Below are positions 32,007-43,614 of a stretch of DNA of 64,000 bases, one piece after another (position 1 is the stretch's first letter; every line of letters starts with the position of its first letter). The stretch comes from Riptortus pedestris. Lineage: Eukaryota; Arthropoda; Insecta; Hemiptera; Alydidae. The notes under the pieces are model-generated. The model was given only the letters and a program-made list of their open reading frames with translations, was not told the origin of the DNA and made no database searches. The stretch is from positions 14,029,501-14,093,500 of the forward strand of contig CM032230.1 in the NCBI GenBank assembly GCA_019009955.1, given 5' to 3'. A program made the translations under genes and the position numbers.

Positions 32007-33330
32007 TTCCAACCTATGCTTAGGATTTTAAAGTGGTTTGAGGAAATAAAAATCAAATTTAATTCTGAAAAGTCGGCTTATATGTGTTTCACTAGAAGAA
32101 GGGTGGGAACAAATTTGGAAATAGGGCTCCAGGGAAAATGTGTCACTGAACAGTTGAAGTATTTAGGAGTTGTATTGGACAAAACACTGAGCTGGAACTC
32201 CCATATCGACACCGTTGCTTGTAAAATAGTGGCTATTGTAGGAGGAATCACTAAGATTGCAAGAGTTCAGTGGGAATTAAACTTTGAATACGCTAGCCCA
32301 TTATGGGCTGAGGGAATGGCAAAGAAGAACAATAGGATCAAGCTAAGAACAGTGCATAGCCTGATAGTTCTTAGAATAATTCAAGCTTACAGGGCGGTGT
32401 CTTATGAGGCGGCTTGTGTCTTGGCAAATATGATCCCGATACATCTGGACATACAGGAGACAACCAATATATATATCTTGTGAAGAATGATAGGCTGGTG
32501 TGCAAGAACAGATATTCCCAATTGCCATTGAACCTCCCTACAAGATACGAGGAATGGATTAATGACAATAATTAAGAAGGTTGAAGAAGTTGAAAATTGC
32601 ACCTCAGTCAGCTATTCTGATCATAGCAAAGACGACGCCAATGTCGGCTGATCATTTGTCGTTTTCCAGAATAAGGAGATAATTGATTCCAGGAAATACA
32701 TTGGTCGAAGTTTGAAAATTCTAATAACCAGGCAGAAGTTGTAGCTATTCTAAAAGCCTTGGAATGGGTTCAAGAAAATGCACAAGGCGTTTGGTGGAAG
32801 GTGGCTGTGGCTACTGATAGCGAAATTATAATCGAACGAATTGGAAACAATTTGCCACTTGGAAGTAAATGAATTCATTAGAAGAATACTGCATGGTATC
32901 AATAGCGTTGAAGTAGTATTCTGTTGGGTTAAAGGTCAAAGCAGATCGGTTGGCTAAGGAAGCTGGCAAGGAAGATAATTTAGTGAGGGAACGGCTAAAA
33001 ATTTCATTGTCAAGACTGGAGGAAGCTGCCAAGAAGGACACGTTGGGACAAGGGGAAGGGAATGGAAGGACTCTACAAATGCATCATTAACAAGAAAGTT
33101 TATTCCCACTATCGGGAGAAGGCAGAAGATTGACCTCAAACATCATTTCAAACTAACGCAATTCCTGGGCATGGAAAGATGCGCACGCTGCGCAGCGCAG
33201 CTACCTTAGCAGATTCAACATTCGGTTTTGGCTTACCGAATTACTGAACTTCCCAAGTGCTACTTACATATCGATTCCCGAAACTTCGGTGATGTTGAGA
33301 TGAGATCACCAGATTGTCATTTCAGCAAGT
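32007..33330 (+). pseudogene. LINE-C: R1-like non-LTR retrotransposon, RT end and RNase H
   Basis: The frame at 32016-32483 encodes LKWFEEIKIKFNSEKSAYMC, then KYLGVVLDKTLSWNSHIDTV and AYRAVSYEAACVLANMIP: the last RT segment and the post-RT block of R1-like elements. Later frames give ALEWVQENAQGVWWKVAVAT and TDSEIIIERI (RNase H Glu and Asp region, about 32755-32845) and ADRLAKEAGKE (last Asp, about 32945-32975). The piece FKLTQFLGMERCARCAAQ (about 33145-33200) is the C-terminal block. Several frameshifts and stops. No poly(A) tail or right duplication identified. Related to but not the same family as LINE-A. Confidence 0.8.
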
Positions 33331-33640
33331 GGGAAAGAATTGTCTGTCTAAATATTGTGTTTTAAAAAGAATGGTTATGGTTTAGAAAGTGTATATTTCA
33401 TTTTGAAAAGGTAAAATAAACATTGGTATACAATTATGGCATTGAATAGAAGATGGAGATGTGTGGGTGGACTATTAATTCCTAAGTGCAATGACCTTGT
33501 GGCTAGTTCTAGGAGTGGATAGGCGATTCTGGGAAGGCTGTTAGATTGGTCAAATGGAGAGGATATGGTCAGCCATACTTCCCATGGTGATGGCACACCT
33601 TCCTAAAATGCCAAAGCGAACTATGGTTATGTTATTCATG
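33331..33640. other. Unassigned interval after LINE-C
   Basis: No repeat or gene recognised. Confidence 0.35.
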
Positions 33641-33990
33641 GGCCATCGCCTATTTTCCATATAATAGCTGGAGGTAGCTATGGTCCGATTCGGCTTGCTC
33701 CTCGCGTCCCGAATGGGTTCTAATAGTCCGGCGGTGATGTCACCTCGCTGCTCCCATTAGCCTGGGCATTCCAACCATGGGTAATAGGGGGATTTGGCGC
33801 CTGCGCACGACCCCTCCGAGCCTTGCACTTCCAATGGCCGCCGCGACGCGCATGCTAATCCAAGACCACACTCGGCCAAATGAGTCAATCCACGACTTCC
33901 TTGCGCATGCCCATTCACAGCTGCTCCACGTAGCTCCAGCGACATCTACTTAGCAGCTCTCTCGCATCCCAAACCAGTTTTATTCATTAG
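33640..33990. promoter_or_regulatory. CpG-rich island, candidate regulatory element
   Basis: A sharp rise in GC and CpG in an AT-rich region. Contains GCCTGCGCACGAC, GACGCGCATGCTAAT and TTGCGCATGCCCATT (NRF1-like GCGCATGC cores), the near-palindrome GGTGATGTCACC (CRE-like), and CACAGCTGCTC (E-box). No coding frame of note. Promoter or enhancer function is inferred from composition and motifs only. Confidence 0.35.
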
Positions 33991-34425
33991 GCGACAGGCG
34001 AAGTACAATTACTTTTTGCATTATATGCAAATCTTATTCCATGGCCCAATGCCAAATAACTTTCAAAACAAATGGTTCTATTGTAGCTACGTGTGCCCTA
34101 CAAATTCTATATGTTAATCTAATGAGGCTTCCGTCTTTGTCCAAACATAGCTTCAAGGGCTAATCCAGATTTATAATTAACAAGGCCTTCATATTGACTG
34201 TTTGTGTCTTATTAAGGCTGGTGCTTTCTAGAACGATCATTAAAGACTTGGACATGACATTTGCTATAGCTCTTCCTTTCCCTTTTACTTCCTGCTTCTC
34301 TTAAGCACTTGTAGAAACACGCTGAAGTTGTTCTTAATAAAGTATATGGATCCAGGAGTGGGGAGGAGACAATGGCTCTAGAAGTAAACATTGTTAAGTA
34401 GAATGTACAATTGACTATTTTATTA
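33991..34425. other. AT-rich unassigned interval
   Basis: No gene or repeat recognised; the 80-codon frame at 34212-34454 has no domain. Confidence 0.35.
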
Positions 34426-34640
34426 TCATTCTTATTATTATTAATTATTAACATTCACTTTATGTTTTTATGGCTCATTGGGACGGGTTATCTACAGGTT
34501 ACCACCATTTTCTAGCCAGGGTGGGACCTACGATTATATACTATAACTTCGTTACGAAATCAATTTCTATTGCCCAGGCGGGAATCGAACTCGAACTCAA
34601 GGTCTACCATAAACTATGGACGCTCTACTGTCGCCCTATA
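34426..34640 (-). mobile_element. tRNA-derived SINE, minus strand
   Basis: Tail (TTATTATTAATTATTAAC) at the left, body GACGGGTTATCTACAGGTTA and TTTTCTAGCCAGGGTGGGAC, then head with CCCAGGCGGGAATCGAACTC. Box B reversed is readable (GGGAATCGAACTC). No clean target duplication found. Confidence 0.85.
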
Positions 34641-34679
34641 CATTTTCTTCTAACTTAGTTTATGCAAGTTAGTTGTACT

Positions 34680-34802
34680 TTCTTGTTTTCAGGCTTCAGT
34701 AAACATCTCCTTCTACTCGCCGGATGAAGTAAGACGATACGACCAGTGTCTTCCAGAGCGTGGGAAATATGTTTAGTTTACGCAGCACCTGCGTGACGGA
34801 CT
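34680..34802 (+). repeat. HINE 3' part
   Basis: TTTTCAGGCTTCAGTAAACA, then GCGTGGGAAATATGTTTAGT, hairpin CGCAGCACCTGCG and GACGGACTTTT. The long interior is missing. Confidence 0.8.
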
Positions 34803-34825
34803 TTTTTTTTACTGTGTGCTCTATT

Positions 34826-34950
34826 AGCAGATTTCTCTTAAGGGAAATCATCTATTGAGGTTGTACTCATGACGGAATTTTCGATTTTTTTCTTCAAATG
34901 TCCACCGATCCTACCTAGGAGATGACGAAAATGAGGTCCGTTCAAAACTG

Positions 34951-35003
<53 letters not shown>

Positions 35004-35764
35004 CTGTTACCGCTCTATCAGTCTCAATTATTGCTTAATCGTTACCAAACTCTATATTTAGTCGTTTTATGTTAAAAGAAAGTTCAAGTTCGTAAACGGC
35101 GGAAGTCCGACAAGGAGGAGGGGGGTTTAGTGGGGGAGAATTTTGAAAATTCGAAATATCTCCGTTACTATAAGTCGGATCGAAAAGGTGTATAGAATCA
35201 ATCTTATTGGAAATTAAATACACTATAAATAATGTTATATATATTTATTCTCTATCTTGAATATTAACCGAGATATTTGCATTTTTCAGTTTTTAGCCTT
35301 CAGTAAACCCCCACTTCTACTAGTGTTAAATAAACAATGCTCTGTTATATAATAAAATATATTAATTGAAGTTTAAATGCCAAATATTGTTTTCATTGAA
35401 CGTTTACTTTGTGAGATATATGCAAATACGTTGTGTTGACCCCCCCCCCCTTCTTTTGTTTTTAGATTACTAAAATTTGAGTGATTGAGATAAAACTGAT
35501 TCTGATGGATTACAAATTACACCACTAGCTTTAGTAAATTGTTTTCAATAAAATTAACATATTATATTCAGATATATTTCATTAATTGTTTGTCTTTCCT
35601 GTTTATCTATGCAGCTCTACGAGGTTGGCTTTCATGTTTGTTTACAATTCAGCCTTGTACATTTACTGAGCATTCACGGTACTGTTACCTGTATGTATAT
35701 TTTTATATTGTAAACCTTCGCGTGGGAAATCTGCTTAGTTTACGCAGCCCCTGCGTGACGGACT
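34826..35764 (+). mobile_element. HINE copy, long subfamily (plus)
   Basis: Full copy of about 939 bp from AGCAGATTTCTCTTAAGGGA to the hairpin and GACGGACTT. Long (TA)n at 34954-34999. After TTAACCGAGATATTTGCATT it carries an extra module (TTTTTAGCCTTCAGTAAACC, a C-run at about 35439-35448) absent from the copy at 26666. The module is present at 41280, 57090 and 39070, which defines a long subfamily. Confidence 0.88.
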
Positions 35765-35766
35765 TT

Positions 35767-36205
35767 TTAACTCATGAGACCAAATGCAATGGTCGTATGA
35801 AATCTAGCGTGAAGCAGTGCGATATCTGTCGTGTTTCTAGAAATACGATAGAACCTTTTCGATCCCGTCAAATGAATTGCTCTCAGACATTCTAACAGAG
35901 GTAAATGCTCACGAGGTTCACAAATAACGCTATCACGCGTTATTGATACTACTGAGGCACGATCGAACAAGCAGTACGGCACATTGTTCGTTGCTATATC
36001 ACCATAAGTGCTAAAAGCATCTACTTTTCTTTTCAATGTAGAACCATCGATGTGGCAGACTAGATTTAAGTCCGATGCGGGCACTTACCGACTCGTAAAG
36101 ATCATTCGTTGACAGGTCGTGATTGCACATTAGCTGCATATCCTTCGATAATGCACAGTGCAGGCACTCAATGCAAATGATGCACATTTCTTCTAACAGA
36201 AAAAA
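35767..36205. other. Unique interval between two inverted HINE 3' ends
   Basis: About 440 bp with no repeat match. It is flanked on the left by a plus HINE 3' end and on the right by a minus HINE 3' end. A 105-codon minus-strand open frame (35767-36084) spans most of it: MPASDLNLVCHIDGSTLKRK, then a VDAFSTYGDIATNNVPYCLF block and SITRDSVICEPREHLPLLEC. I do not recognise a family. Its stop falls in the HINE end. It could be a stranded exon or chance. Confidence 0.35.
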
Positions 36206-36585
36206 AAGTCCGTCACGCAGGGGCTCCGTAAACTAAGCAGATTTCCTACGTGAAGTTTTATAATCGAGAAATCTGCAAACTAGTAACAGTAGTAGTAACG
36301 AGTCTAAACCAATTTCACGAGAGCCGAACAATTACGGAAACTGCGGAACTAGCTTTCATATCAGCCGATCTCATTTCGTCCGTTATCGGCACACATTTAA
36401 TAAAAATGCAAATCCGAGATATTTAATATTCTAAATATCTCGGTAATAATTTAATAAATTAAATTTACTACAAATATAGTATGCATAACAATATTTACAG
36501 TAAATTTAATTTGTAATAAAATTGGTTCTATATAATTTTTCGATCTAACGTACAGTAACGCAGATATTTCGAATTTTCGAGAGAG
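36206..36585 (-). repeat. HINE 3' half, minus strand
   Basis: AAAGTCCGTCACGCAGGGGC, TCCTACGTGAAGTTTTATAA, AATATCTCGGTAATAATT, then AACGCAGATATTTCGAATTT, where it stops. Confidence 0.82.
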
Positions 36586-36870
36586 AAATCTGCATACAGG
36601 TAACACAATACCACCGCGTTTAAATACAAACGGTAATGAGAAATCTTTCAGTTAATTAACATAAATTCCCAACTGAAACGGCTTCTTAAATGTAAGAATA
36701 ATTTATATTTTAATAACTCAAATTTTAGTAGTCCAAGAACTAAAGATGGGGGGTTTCATAAATCGCACAAAGTAACGAAGGTAAGGTAAGGTTAGAAGAA
36801 GCTTCCACCTGACCCCAACAGTTAACGGAAACGGCCGACCTAATCGGAACTATACCCGACCACAGACTTC
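36586..36870. other. Unassigned interval with a HINE-like start
   Basis: Begins GAGAGAAATCTGCATACAGG, similar to the HINE subterminal motif; the rest is unassigned. Confidence 0.35.
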
Positions 36871-37018
36871 ATAAAAATGCAAATATCTCGGTTAATATTC
36901 AGGATAGAGAATAAATGTATATAACAATATTTATAGTAAATTTAATTTGCAATAAGATTGGATCTATACACTTTTTCGATCCGATGAACAATAACGGAGA
37001 TATTTCGACAAATATATT
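36871..37018 (-). repeat. HINE interior, minus strand
   Basis: ATGCAAATATCTCGGTTAAT through GCAATAAGATTGGATCTATA to AACGGAGATATTTCGACA. Confidence 0.8.
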
Positions 37019-37020
37019 AT

Positions 37021-37167
37021 CAGATTTCCCTTAAGGAAAGTCAGCTATTGAGATCGTACTCATTACTCGATTTTCGAAATGTTTTTTCAAATGTCCATCG
37101 ATCCTACCTAGTAGATGACGAAAATGACGTCAGTTCAAAATAGTACATAAATATATATATATATATA
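37021..37167 (+). repeat. HINE 5' module, plus strand, with (TA)n
   Basis: CAGATTTCCCTTAAGGAAAG through CCATCGATCCTACCTAGTAG to a short (AT)n, which abuts the reversed CTAG end of the Helitron at 37168. Confidence 0.85.
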
Positions 37168-38107
37168 CTAGCTCAGATACCCGGCTTCGCTCGGGAATTC
37201 ATTTGAGGCCGAATGGTGATAGTATTTTTTTGGCAAGGCTTTACTTTGCACAATGTTTTGACATTTACCGGTCGTTTCTGTGGATTTGTTTATAATACAA
37301 TTCTTTTTTTATGAAAGACTTCACTGTCCTCCATATTGTCATATTTCCCATTTCCTGTGCATTCTGCATAGATTTGAATTAGTAGTTTTTAACGTATAAC
37401 TCATTTATACTTAGGTATACGATGAAAGTGTATATAACAAAAGTTACTCCAAATAACAAAATAAACAATTTTTGTTATGTGCATAATTGCCGAAACCTCA
37501 ATAGGAAACGGAATATCATTATTTTGAATTTAAGGCCTCCCTTATAACCCCCACTCCTGCCCGTCCCTAGAAATGTTAGTATGGAATATTATAATGAAGG
37601 CGTTAGTTCTAATACAAATACCAAGTGTTTTATTTAGTTCGGTTGAGTCTTTTGTGCCAAATAAAATTGTTGACTCCCGCTATAATTTTTAGCGTATAAC
37701 GTCTTTATACTTCGGTATACGACGATAGTGTATATAACCAACGTTTCTCTAAATAACAAAATAAACAACTTTTGTTATGTGCACTTTTGCCGAAACCCCA
37801 ATAGAAAACGAAACATCACTATTTCTAATTTCAGGCCTCCCTTATAACCCCCACTCCTGCCCGCCCATAGAAATGTTGGTATGGCATATTATAATGAAGG
37901 CGTTAGTACTAATTCACATACCGATGTTGGTTTAATTCGGTTGAGTCTGTCGTGCCAAATAAAATTCTGGACTCCCGCTTTAGTTGATAGCGTATAACTC
38001 ATTTATGCTTCCGTATACGGCAAAAGTGCATATAACAAAGGTTACTCTAAATAACAAAATAAACAACTTTTGTTATGTGCATATTTGCTGAAAATGCAAT
38101 AGGAAAC

Positions 38108-38110
<3 letters not shown>
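37168..38110 (-). mobile_element. Helitron, minus strand, with tandem units
   Basis: Starts (reversed 3' end) CTAGCTCAGATACCCGGCTT, then CGCTCGGGAATTC: the CTAG terminus and hairpin. It contains two GGGGGTTATAAGGG-type unit starts on the minus strand (about 37540-37560 and 37840-37860). Its own 5' end (ATTGTAACCTC) is missing; sequence stops at AATAGGAAACGAA and passes directly into (TA)n. Confidence 0.85.
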
Positions 38111-38158
<48 letters not shown>

Positions 38159-38288
38159 TATATATATATATATATATAATTTTGAACGGCCCTCATTTTC
38201 GTCATCTCCTGTGTATGATCAATGGACATTTGAAGCAAGTTTTCGAAAATCGCGTCATGAGTACGACCCCTTAAGGGAAATCTGCTAA
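38111..38288 (-). repeat. HINE 5' module, minus strand, with long (TA)n
   Basis: Long (TA)n to 38178, then TTTTGAACGGCCCTCATTTT, CATCTCCTGTGTATGATCAA, GCGTCATGAGTACGACC and CCTTAAGGGAAATCTGCT. Confidence 0.87.
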
Positions 38289-38704
38289 AAGTAGAAAGAG
38301 AGGGAGTGTGCGCATGCTTACTTATTCAGGTAGGTATATAATTGGCTGGCTAACAGGTGTGCCCAGCTGAGACAAGGACAGCCGGTACATTCGTTATAGC
38401 TATTAGCAATATCTCCAAATAAATAGAGGATTAATATCAAACTCCTTCAATTATATACCAGTCTATATACAATTATCGCCCTTTACCGGGCAACGCTTAT
38501 TATGCAAATAGTCTTCATATTATAGTATAAACCTTCAACAGTATAGTGCTGCCAATCAACCGAGGAAAACAGCGGTTCATTCATTATTACACCCAACGAG
38601 AATTAGGATCAATAAATAGGCCATGCCCTCTACAAATATTCTCTATGCAAAGTGCACTTTCTGAGAGAAAACTCCATCTTCAGCACCTATAGACAAAGCA
38701 CAAA

Positions 38705-38765
38705 AAAGTCCGTCGCGCAGGGGCTGCGTAAACTAAGCATATTTCCCACATGAAGTTTAACAACA
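38705..38765 (-). repeat. HINE 3' end, minus strand
   Basis: AAAAGTCCGTCGCGCAGGGG, CTGCGTAAACTAAGC, then TTTCCCACATGAAGTTTAAC. Confidence 0.8.
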
Positions 38766-39080
38766 GTGTGATCTTTAGTCATTAAAAAAAAAAAAGATTT
38801 TTCTACATTAAATTACGATTTATTGAATTCAGTATTATAATTATTCATATTATATTATATACCAATATATATGGTGTTAAATTATACTTTAGAAAACATT
38901 ATTATTTTTATTCACACATTTTTTAATACGTTATATTATATTAACAACCTTACTAACAGTAATTGGCCAGACTCTTGGCAACATGTTTGTAAACAGAAGC
39001 CAATAAAATATCTATCTAACTTTTCTCTAATATGAATATTAACCGAGATATTTAGATTTTTTAGTTTTTATCCTATATCT

Positions 39081-39841
39081 GAATGAATGAATGAATATTT
39101 TTATTGCTTTTAAAAATTTAACAATTTTTTAGCAAGGGCTCAGCCTATGTTCATGATTACGTTTTTCGTTTATCTTTTCTTTATTTACACATAAACAGAG
39201 AATTCCTTTAAAAAAATAACAAAAAAAAAAACTATATACAATAATTACTATAGAAAAAAAAACATAAAACATTAATTTTATTTTAATAATTATATTGTTT
39301 GTATTTCCCCCCCCCTGACGTAAAAACCTTTAAGTATGAAAACAGATATGTAGTTTATTTTATTCTTGCCTATAAGGTCAAACAAATTATCCATGGATTG
39401 CTGTGGAATGTTGAGACTTTTCAGGAGGTGGTCTCTGCTAAAACGGGGCATTTAAGGATGAAGTGCGTAACTCTTTGCAAAGGGGGCATGGCTTTTCTGG
39501 ATTGAATATGTAACTTGTCCTAACAACTATCAATCTTTGATTTTTTGTACATAGTAAACGGATTTGAGATATAACTTTGGTCTTAAAAAATGTCACATTT
39601 TGGTTCAGGTACTCCTCGCCTCTGCCAAGAGAGCTAATTCTTCTAAAGTACTGGCGATATGTGCTGTTTAAAACTCTTTCAATGGCTAATGAGATTAAAT
39701 GGTTCTCCAGAGCCTCTATATAAGTCTTTATTTTTCCATTAATATTTTCCGCCCTTTCCAATTCCTCCAAGCTCCCTCCTATGCACCCAAGATACTCTTC
39801 CAGTTCATTCACCCAATTGTCATTGAATAATTGGCAGATAC
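39081..39841 (-). mobile_element. 5'-truncated LINE with 14-bp target duplication
   Basis: Flanked by TTTATCCTATATCT at 39067-39080 and 39842-39855. On the minus strand the element ends in a (TTCA)n tail, seen as GAATGAATGAATGA at 39081-39094, preceded by an AT-rich 3' region with a C-run. Total 761 bp. The coding remnant is described separately. Confidence 0.95.
39410..39841 (-). pseudogene. LINE ORF2 C-terminus with zinc-binding region
   Basis: The minus-strand frame from 39841 reads NWVNELEEYLGCIGGSLEEL, then LISLAIERVLNSTYRQYFRR and ICNPEK-type residues (SYIFNPEKPCPLCKE). A one-base frameshift near 39465 then gives RVTHFILKCPVLAETT. This restores the C-x2-C ... H-x-x-x-x-C zinc pattern seen in LINE-B. 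The first in-frame ATG is internal to the truncated element. Confidence 0.75.
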
Positions 39842-40124
39842 TTTATCCTATATCTATAACTACTTTGTTCTAAGCTTAATTGCCAAAGTATTGTTTCCAA
39901 AAGACTTTTATTATGCAGGATACATGCAAATTCGTTGCTTGATGACGTGATCAATTAATATTGTACGTTTTGTTGCGAAAATGTTTACTTGATCTATATC
40001 ATACTCGATATTTAGCCGTTTCACCCAATACTAAAGATCATATTTGTTATTGGCTGAAATAACAAGTGTGTTATATCATCACGTGGGAAATCTGCTTAGT
40101 TTTAGCAGCCCTGCGTGACGGACT

Positions 40125-41230
40125 TAAGATTTTCTGTTCCAGCGGGCAAACAACGTTTAAAAGTAGGAATAACCGTTAATGTTATTTAGTAACCTCATGC
40201 TCCATCGGTTAATGGGGAAGGGTTTTATGCAGTTTACCACCCTCTTGCTACTAAGGATTTTATTTGATCAGAGCTAATGATTAAGGAGAAGCAAATTAAA
40301 TAGCACTTGTGTATATCTGAGCCTGTAATTCGATTAGTTTCATTGAGATACTAGTCATGGGTCGTTATTTACGGATGAGTAACGGTTACTGTGGAACAGT
40401 AGCAGTTACGGGCTAGCAGTTATAGAGGAATCTGGAGCGAGCTGTTTAATGGTATTTATTATTTTATTATCTGTTAGACGGAGGACATGTTTATTACGGG
40501 AGTAAGCTCCGGTTGTTAGTGGGCCCTCGAGTCGTAAACCGCCCCCCCCCCTTCCCTACCCTCGCTTCATCCTTTTTCCCGCCTTAACCCGGCCGAGTTG
40601 GCGGGCAAAAACCAGGGGCACCAACCCCACAGCTCTACATTGCATTACACGCTCAATTAGCTCCTTCTCTCTGGGCTGATTTATTTATTTGGTTCATCTA
40701 CTCCAGCCTCAATATACACTCATTAGCTTTCTACTTTATGGCGGGAAGGTCTTCCATCGGGAACTTTCTACCGACCAAAGCAAAATATATATGATGAGGC
40801 ATATGATTATGGAGTATATCGTCAATATAGACCACAGAAGTAGAACATTTTAGCCTATATCCTAAATGAGAAATCGCCTATTCAGGTTGTAATGAAGATG
40901 TGGTTCTGGAAAAATATTTACTGAAATGAAGTGCGCATATTCGGTCGGCGTTATAAGACATTAATGAGTTATTGTGAACTGTTGCCAGTTGTCTCGCTGT
41001 CGACCAGTGGACGGGATCTAAGAGAGTAGTAATCATTAGTTATCCGGAGAGGCTGTCAGATGTATATACATGTTAAGAGTCCTGCTGACTCAGAAGCACA
41101 GTGACGCTAGCGCACCTTGGTAGTGAACTTGAGTACTAATATTCTCCTTGGCAAGGATCGAACATCCACCTATTTTTACCTTCAGCTTACTGGCGGTGGT
41201 GGTAACTGTATCCACGCCTTAAATTAAAAA
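40125..41230. other. Repeat-poor island
   Basis: No transposon match. Contains a C-run at 40542-40550 and several TTAATTA/AATTAG-type motifs. No gene recognised. Confidence 0.4.
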
Positions 41231-41279
41231 TATATATACATATAAATGTTTTAATGTATAAATTCACTTAAACTGTTGC

Positions 41280-41880
41280 TTTAAGGGAAATCAGCTATTG
41301 AGTTTGTACTCATGACTCGATTTTCGAAATTTTTCTTCAAATGTCCATCGATCCTAACCAGGAGATGACGAAAATGAGGTCCATTCAAAACTGTATATAT
41401 ATCACAATTTATCTATATATTTGTCTGTTACAGCTCTAGCGGTCGCGATTTTTGTTTTATCGCCAAACCTACCCCAAACTTAAAATATATAATCGGTTTA
41501 TACAAAAAAAAAAAAAAAAAGATGAAGTTCGTTAATGGTTGAAAACGAACCAGGGGGAGGGGAGGGGGTTTAGAGGGGGAGAATTTCGAAAATTCTTAAT
41601 ATCACCGTTATTATGCGTCGGATAGAAATATTGTATAGAACCAATCTTATTGCAAATGTAATGTTCTATAAATGTTTTTATGTACATTTTTTCACTATCT
41701 TGATTATTCACTCAGATATTTGAATTTTTTTAGTTTTCGGTCTTCAGTAAAGCCCCACTCCTACTCATCTCATATTTTCAATATTCTATTATGTTATAAA
41801 GTACTATTTTTGAAACTTAAATACCAAATATTGTTCTCATTGAACTTTTAAGTTTTGAGATAAATGCAAATACTTTTTGA
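41280..41880 (+). mobile_element. HINE long-subfamily copy, 3' end missing
   Basis: CTTTAAGGGAAATCAGCTAT at the 5' end (AGCAGATTTCC itself degraded), CCATCGATCCTAACCAGGAG, TTTGTCTGTTACAGCTCTAG, A17 run at about 41504-41520, G-rich box, then the long-subfamily module (TTAGTTTTCGGTCTTCAGTA). It fades after about 41880. Confidence 0.82.
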
Positions 41881-42214
41881 ATACATGCTACAAACCATCT
41901 CTATTTACAAATATAATAGTTGTTCAAAAGAAGCATTTTATATGTCTAGACTTCCAGTAAAATTGGGATTTGGATTATATCCCTTGACAACTGACACGAA
42001 ACGCGTCGGGGATATGTTCATATGTGAACGAAATAATAATAAGGGCAAGTCATTGGACAAGAAGAAAAACTCACAAATCTAATATATAACCTTTGATTGA
42101 TCCACGGGTAGGATCGATGGCCATTTGAGATAATACAAACGGTCATGAGAAATGATTCAGTCCATTTACATTTTAATAATCTCCAAAGCGGAAAGCGTCT
42201 GATGATCTAATTTT
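41881..42214. other. Unassigned interval
   Basis: Contains GACACGAAACGCGTCGGGG at about 41994-42012, a short inverted motif, and a HINE-like piece GGGTAGGATCGATGGCCATT near 42105. No gene. Confidence 0.35.
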
Positions 42215-42490
42215 ACTAATGCTAGAACAAAAGAAGGAGGGTATGGCCAACTTTATATTTGCATATATCTCACAAATTAAAAATCCAGTGAAAACAAAAT
42301 TTAACCTTGGAATGAAGTGGCTTATTATTAATATGACATGAGCAGGAGTGGGGGTTTACTTAAAACCTATAAAGTCCAAATGTCAATTTATATTCATGAT
42401 ACAGAAAATACGTATAGAATAACATTTATAGACCATTCAATTTACAATACGTTTGGTTCAATATGATTTTTCGACCATAATAACCATTCT
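42215..42490 (-). repeat. HINE long-subfamily interior, minus strand
   Basis: TTTGCATATATCTCACAAAT, GCAGGAGTGGGGGTTTACTT and ATTTACAATACGTTTGGTTC are reversed long-subfamily sequence. Confidence 0.65.
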
Positions 42491-42869
42491 TTAATATGAT
42501 ACTGGCCTAGCAAAGCCAGAAAGATCAACAATAAACGAATTTAATTTGGCGCCCTGTAGTTCTTGTGCATTTCGGGTCTGATGTCGTACACCAGCTCAAG
42601 GATTCTCTGAATAACCTGTAACCCAACAATAAATATAATTAGATGTACACATTAGGCTAAATTGAACATGAGTTGTCCCAACCTCAAAATGAAACCATTT
42701 TTTTTCTTTTTACTCTGGACCAAATGCTCGTCATACTTTAATGGCAAGGGCCGTCAACAAAAATGTTTTTTCCCCCACACAGACTTTATTAAAAAGGCCC
42801 TACTGTTTCGTGGCATATATATACCACTTTTTTGTGGGTGGTATATACAACTCATTCCGAGTTGTGTTA

Positions 42870-43614
42870 AGTTCTCTTCAATCGTTAGTGCCAAATAAAA
42901 TTGTTGGCTCCCGCTATAATTTTTAGCGTATATCGCCTTTATATTTCAGTATACGACGATAGTGTATATTACAAAAGCTTCTTTAAATAACAAAATAAAC
43001 AACTTTTGTTATGTGCATATTTGCCGAAAAACCAATAGGAAACGAAATATCGTTATTTTTATTATCGGGCCTTCCTTATAACCCCCACTCCTGTTCGTCT
43101 CAGAGAATATTAACGTATCCATTTTTGAGGTGCTGGATGGTGAAGGAATTATTATCTCAGGTAAGAAATAGCGCCTCGTTCCTTCACTATTCTTTATTCG
43201 TTGTGACAGAGCGCTTTCAGAGCATACGCTCCATCATCAGTGCCCTGCTCGTCACAATGATGTGACAGGAACCAAGGATTCCCCTGTAACCCAGGGGAGT
43301 CACAGGGAATCCTTGGTTCCTGTCACATCATTGTGAAGAGCAAGGCACTGATGATGGAGCGTATGCTCTGAAAGCGCTCTGTAATAAAGAATGAAGAATA
43401 GTGAAGGAACTAGGCGCTTTTTCTTACCTGAAATATTAACGAAGTCTACGTCTAAGTTGGGTTAGTAGCACACACCAAGTTTCATAAAATTCGATTCAGC
43501 CGTTTATGCGTGAAATGGTAACAAACAAACAGGCACGAAAGGTACAAATTGCAGATATCATGTCTATGACATGTGAAACGAAAAAACTCAATGTACAGAC
43601 ATAGGTTACAATTT

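Larger units (their letters stand above)
39000..40124 (+). mobile_element. HINE long-subfamily 3' half hosting a LINE
   Basis: ATGAATATTAACCGAGATAT to TTTTTAGTTTTTATCC (39020-39075). It is interrupted by a LINE (39081-39841), then continues to ATCACGTGGGAAATCTGCTT and GTGACGGACTT at about 40124. The hairpin has lost two bases (AGCAGCCCTGCGT). The 5' module is not present here. Confidence 0.82.

Noticed and set aside
33145..33360. Right-hand target duplication and continued HINE after LINE-C
   Set aside because: A weak match (TTGTCATTTCAGC) to the HINE interior exists near 33317, but too short to be convincing.
43348..43373. Hammerhead-ribozyme-like core (CTGATGA ... GCTCT GAAA) in the palindrome arms
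   Set aside because: Stem II can be drawn, but I could not find convincing stems I and III or a cleavage site, and the motif is short. A covariance-model search would decide.
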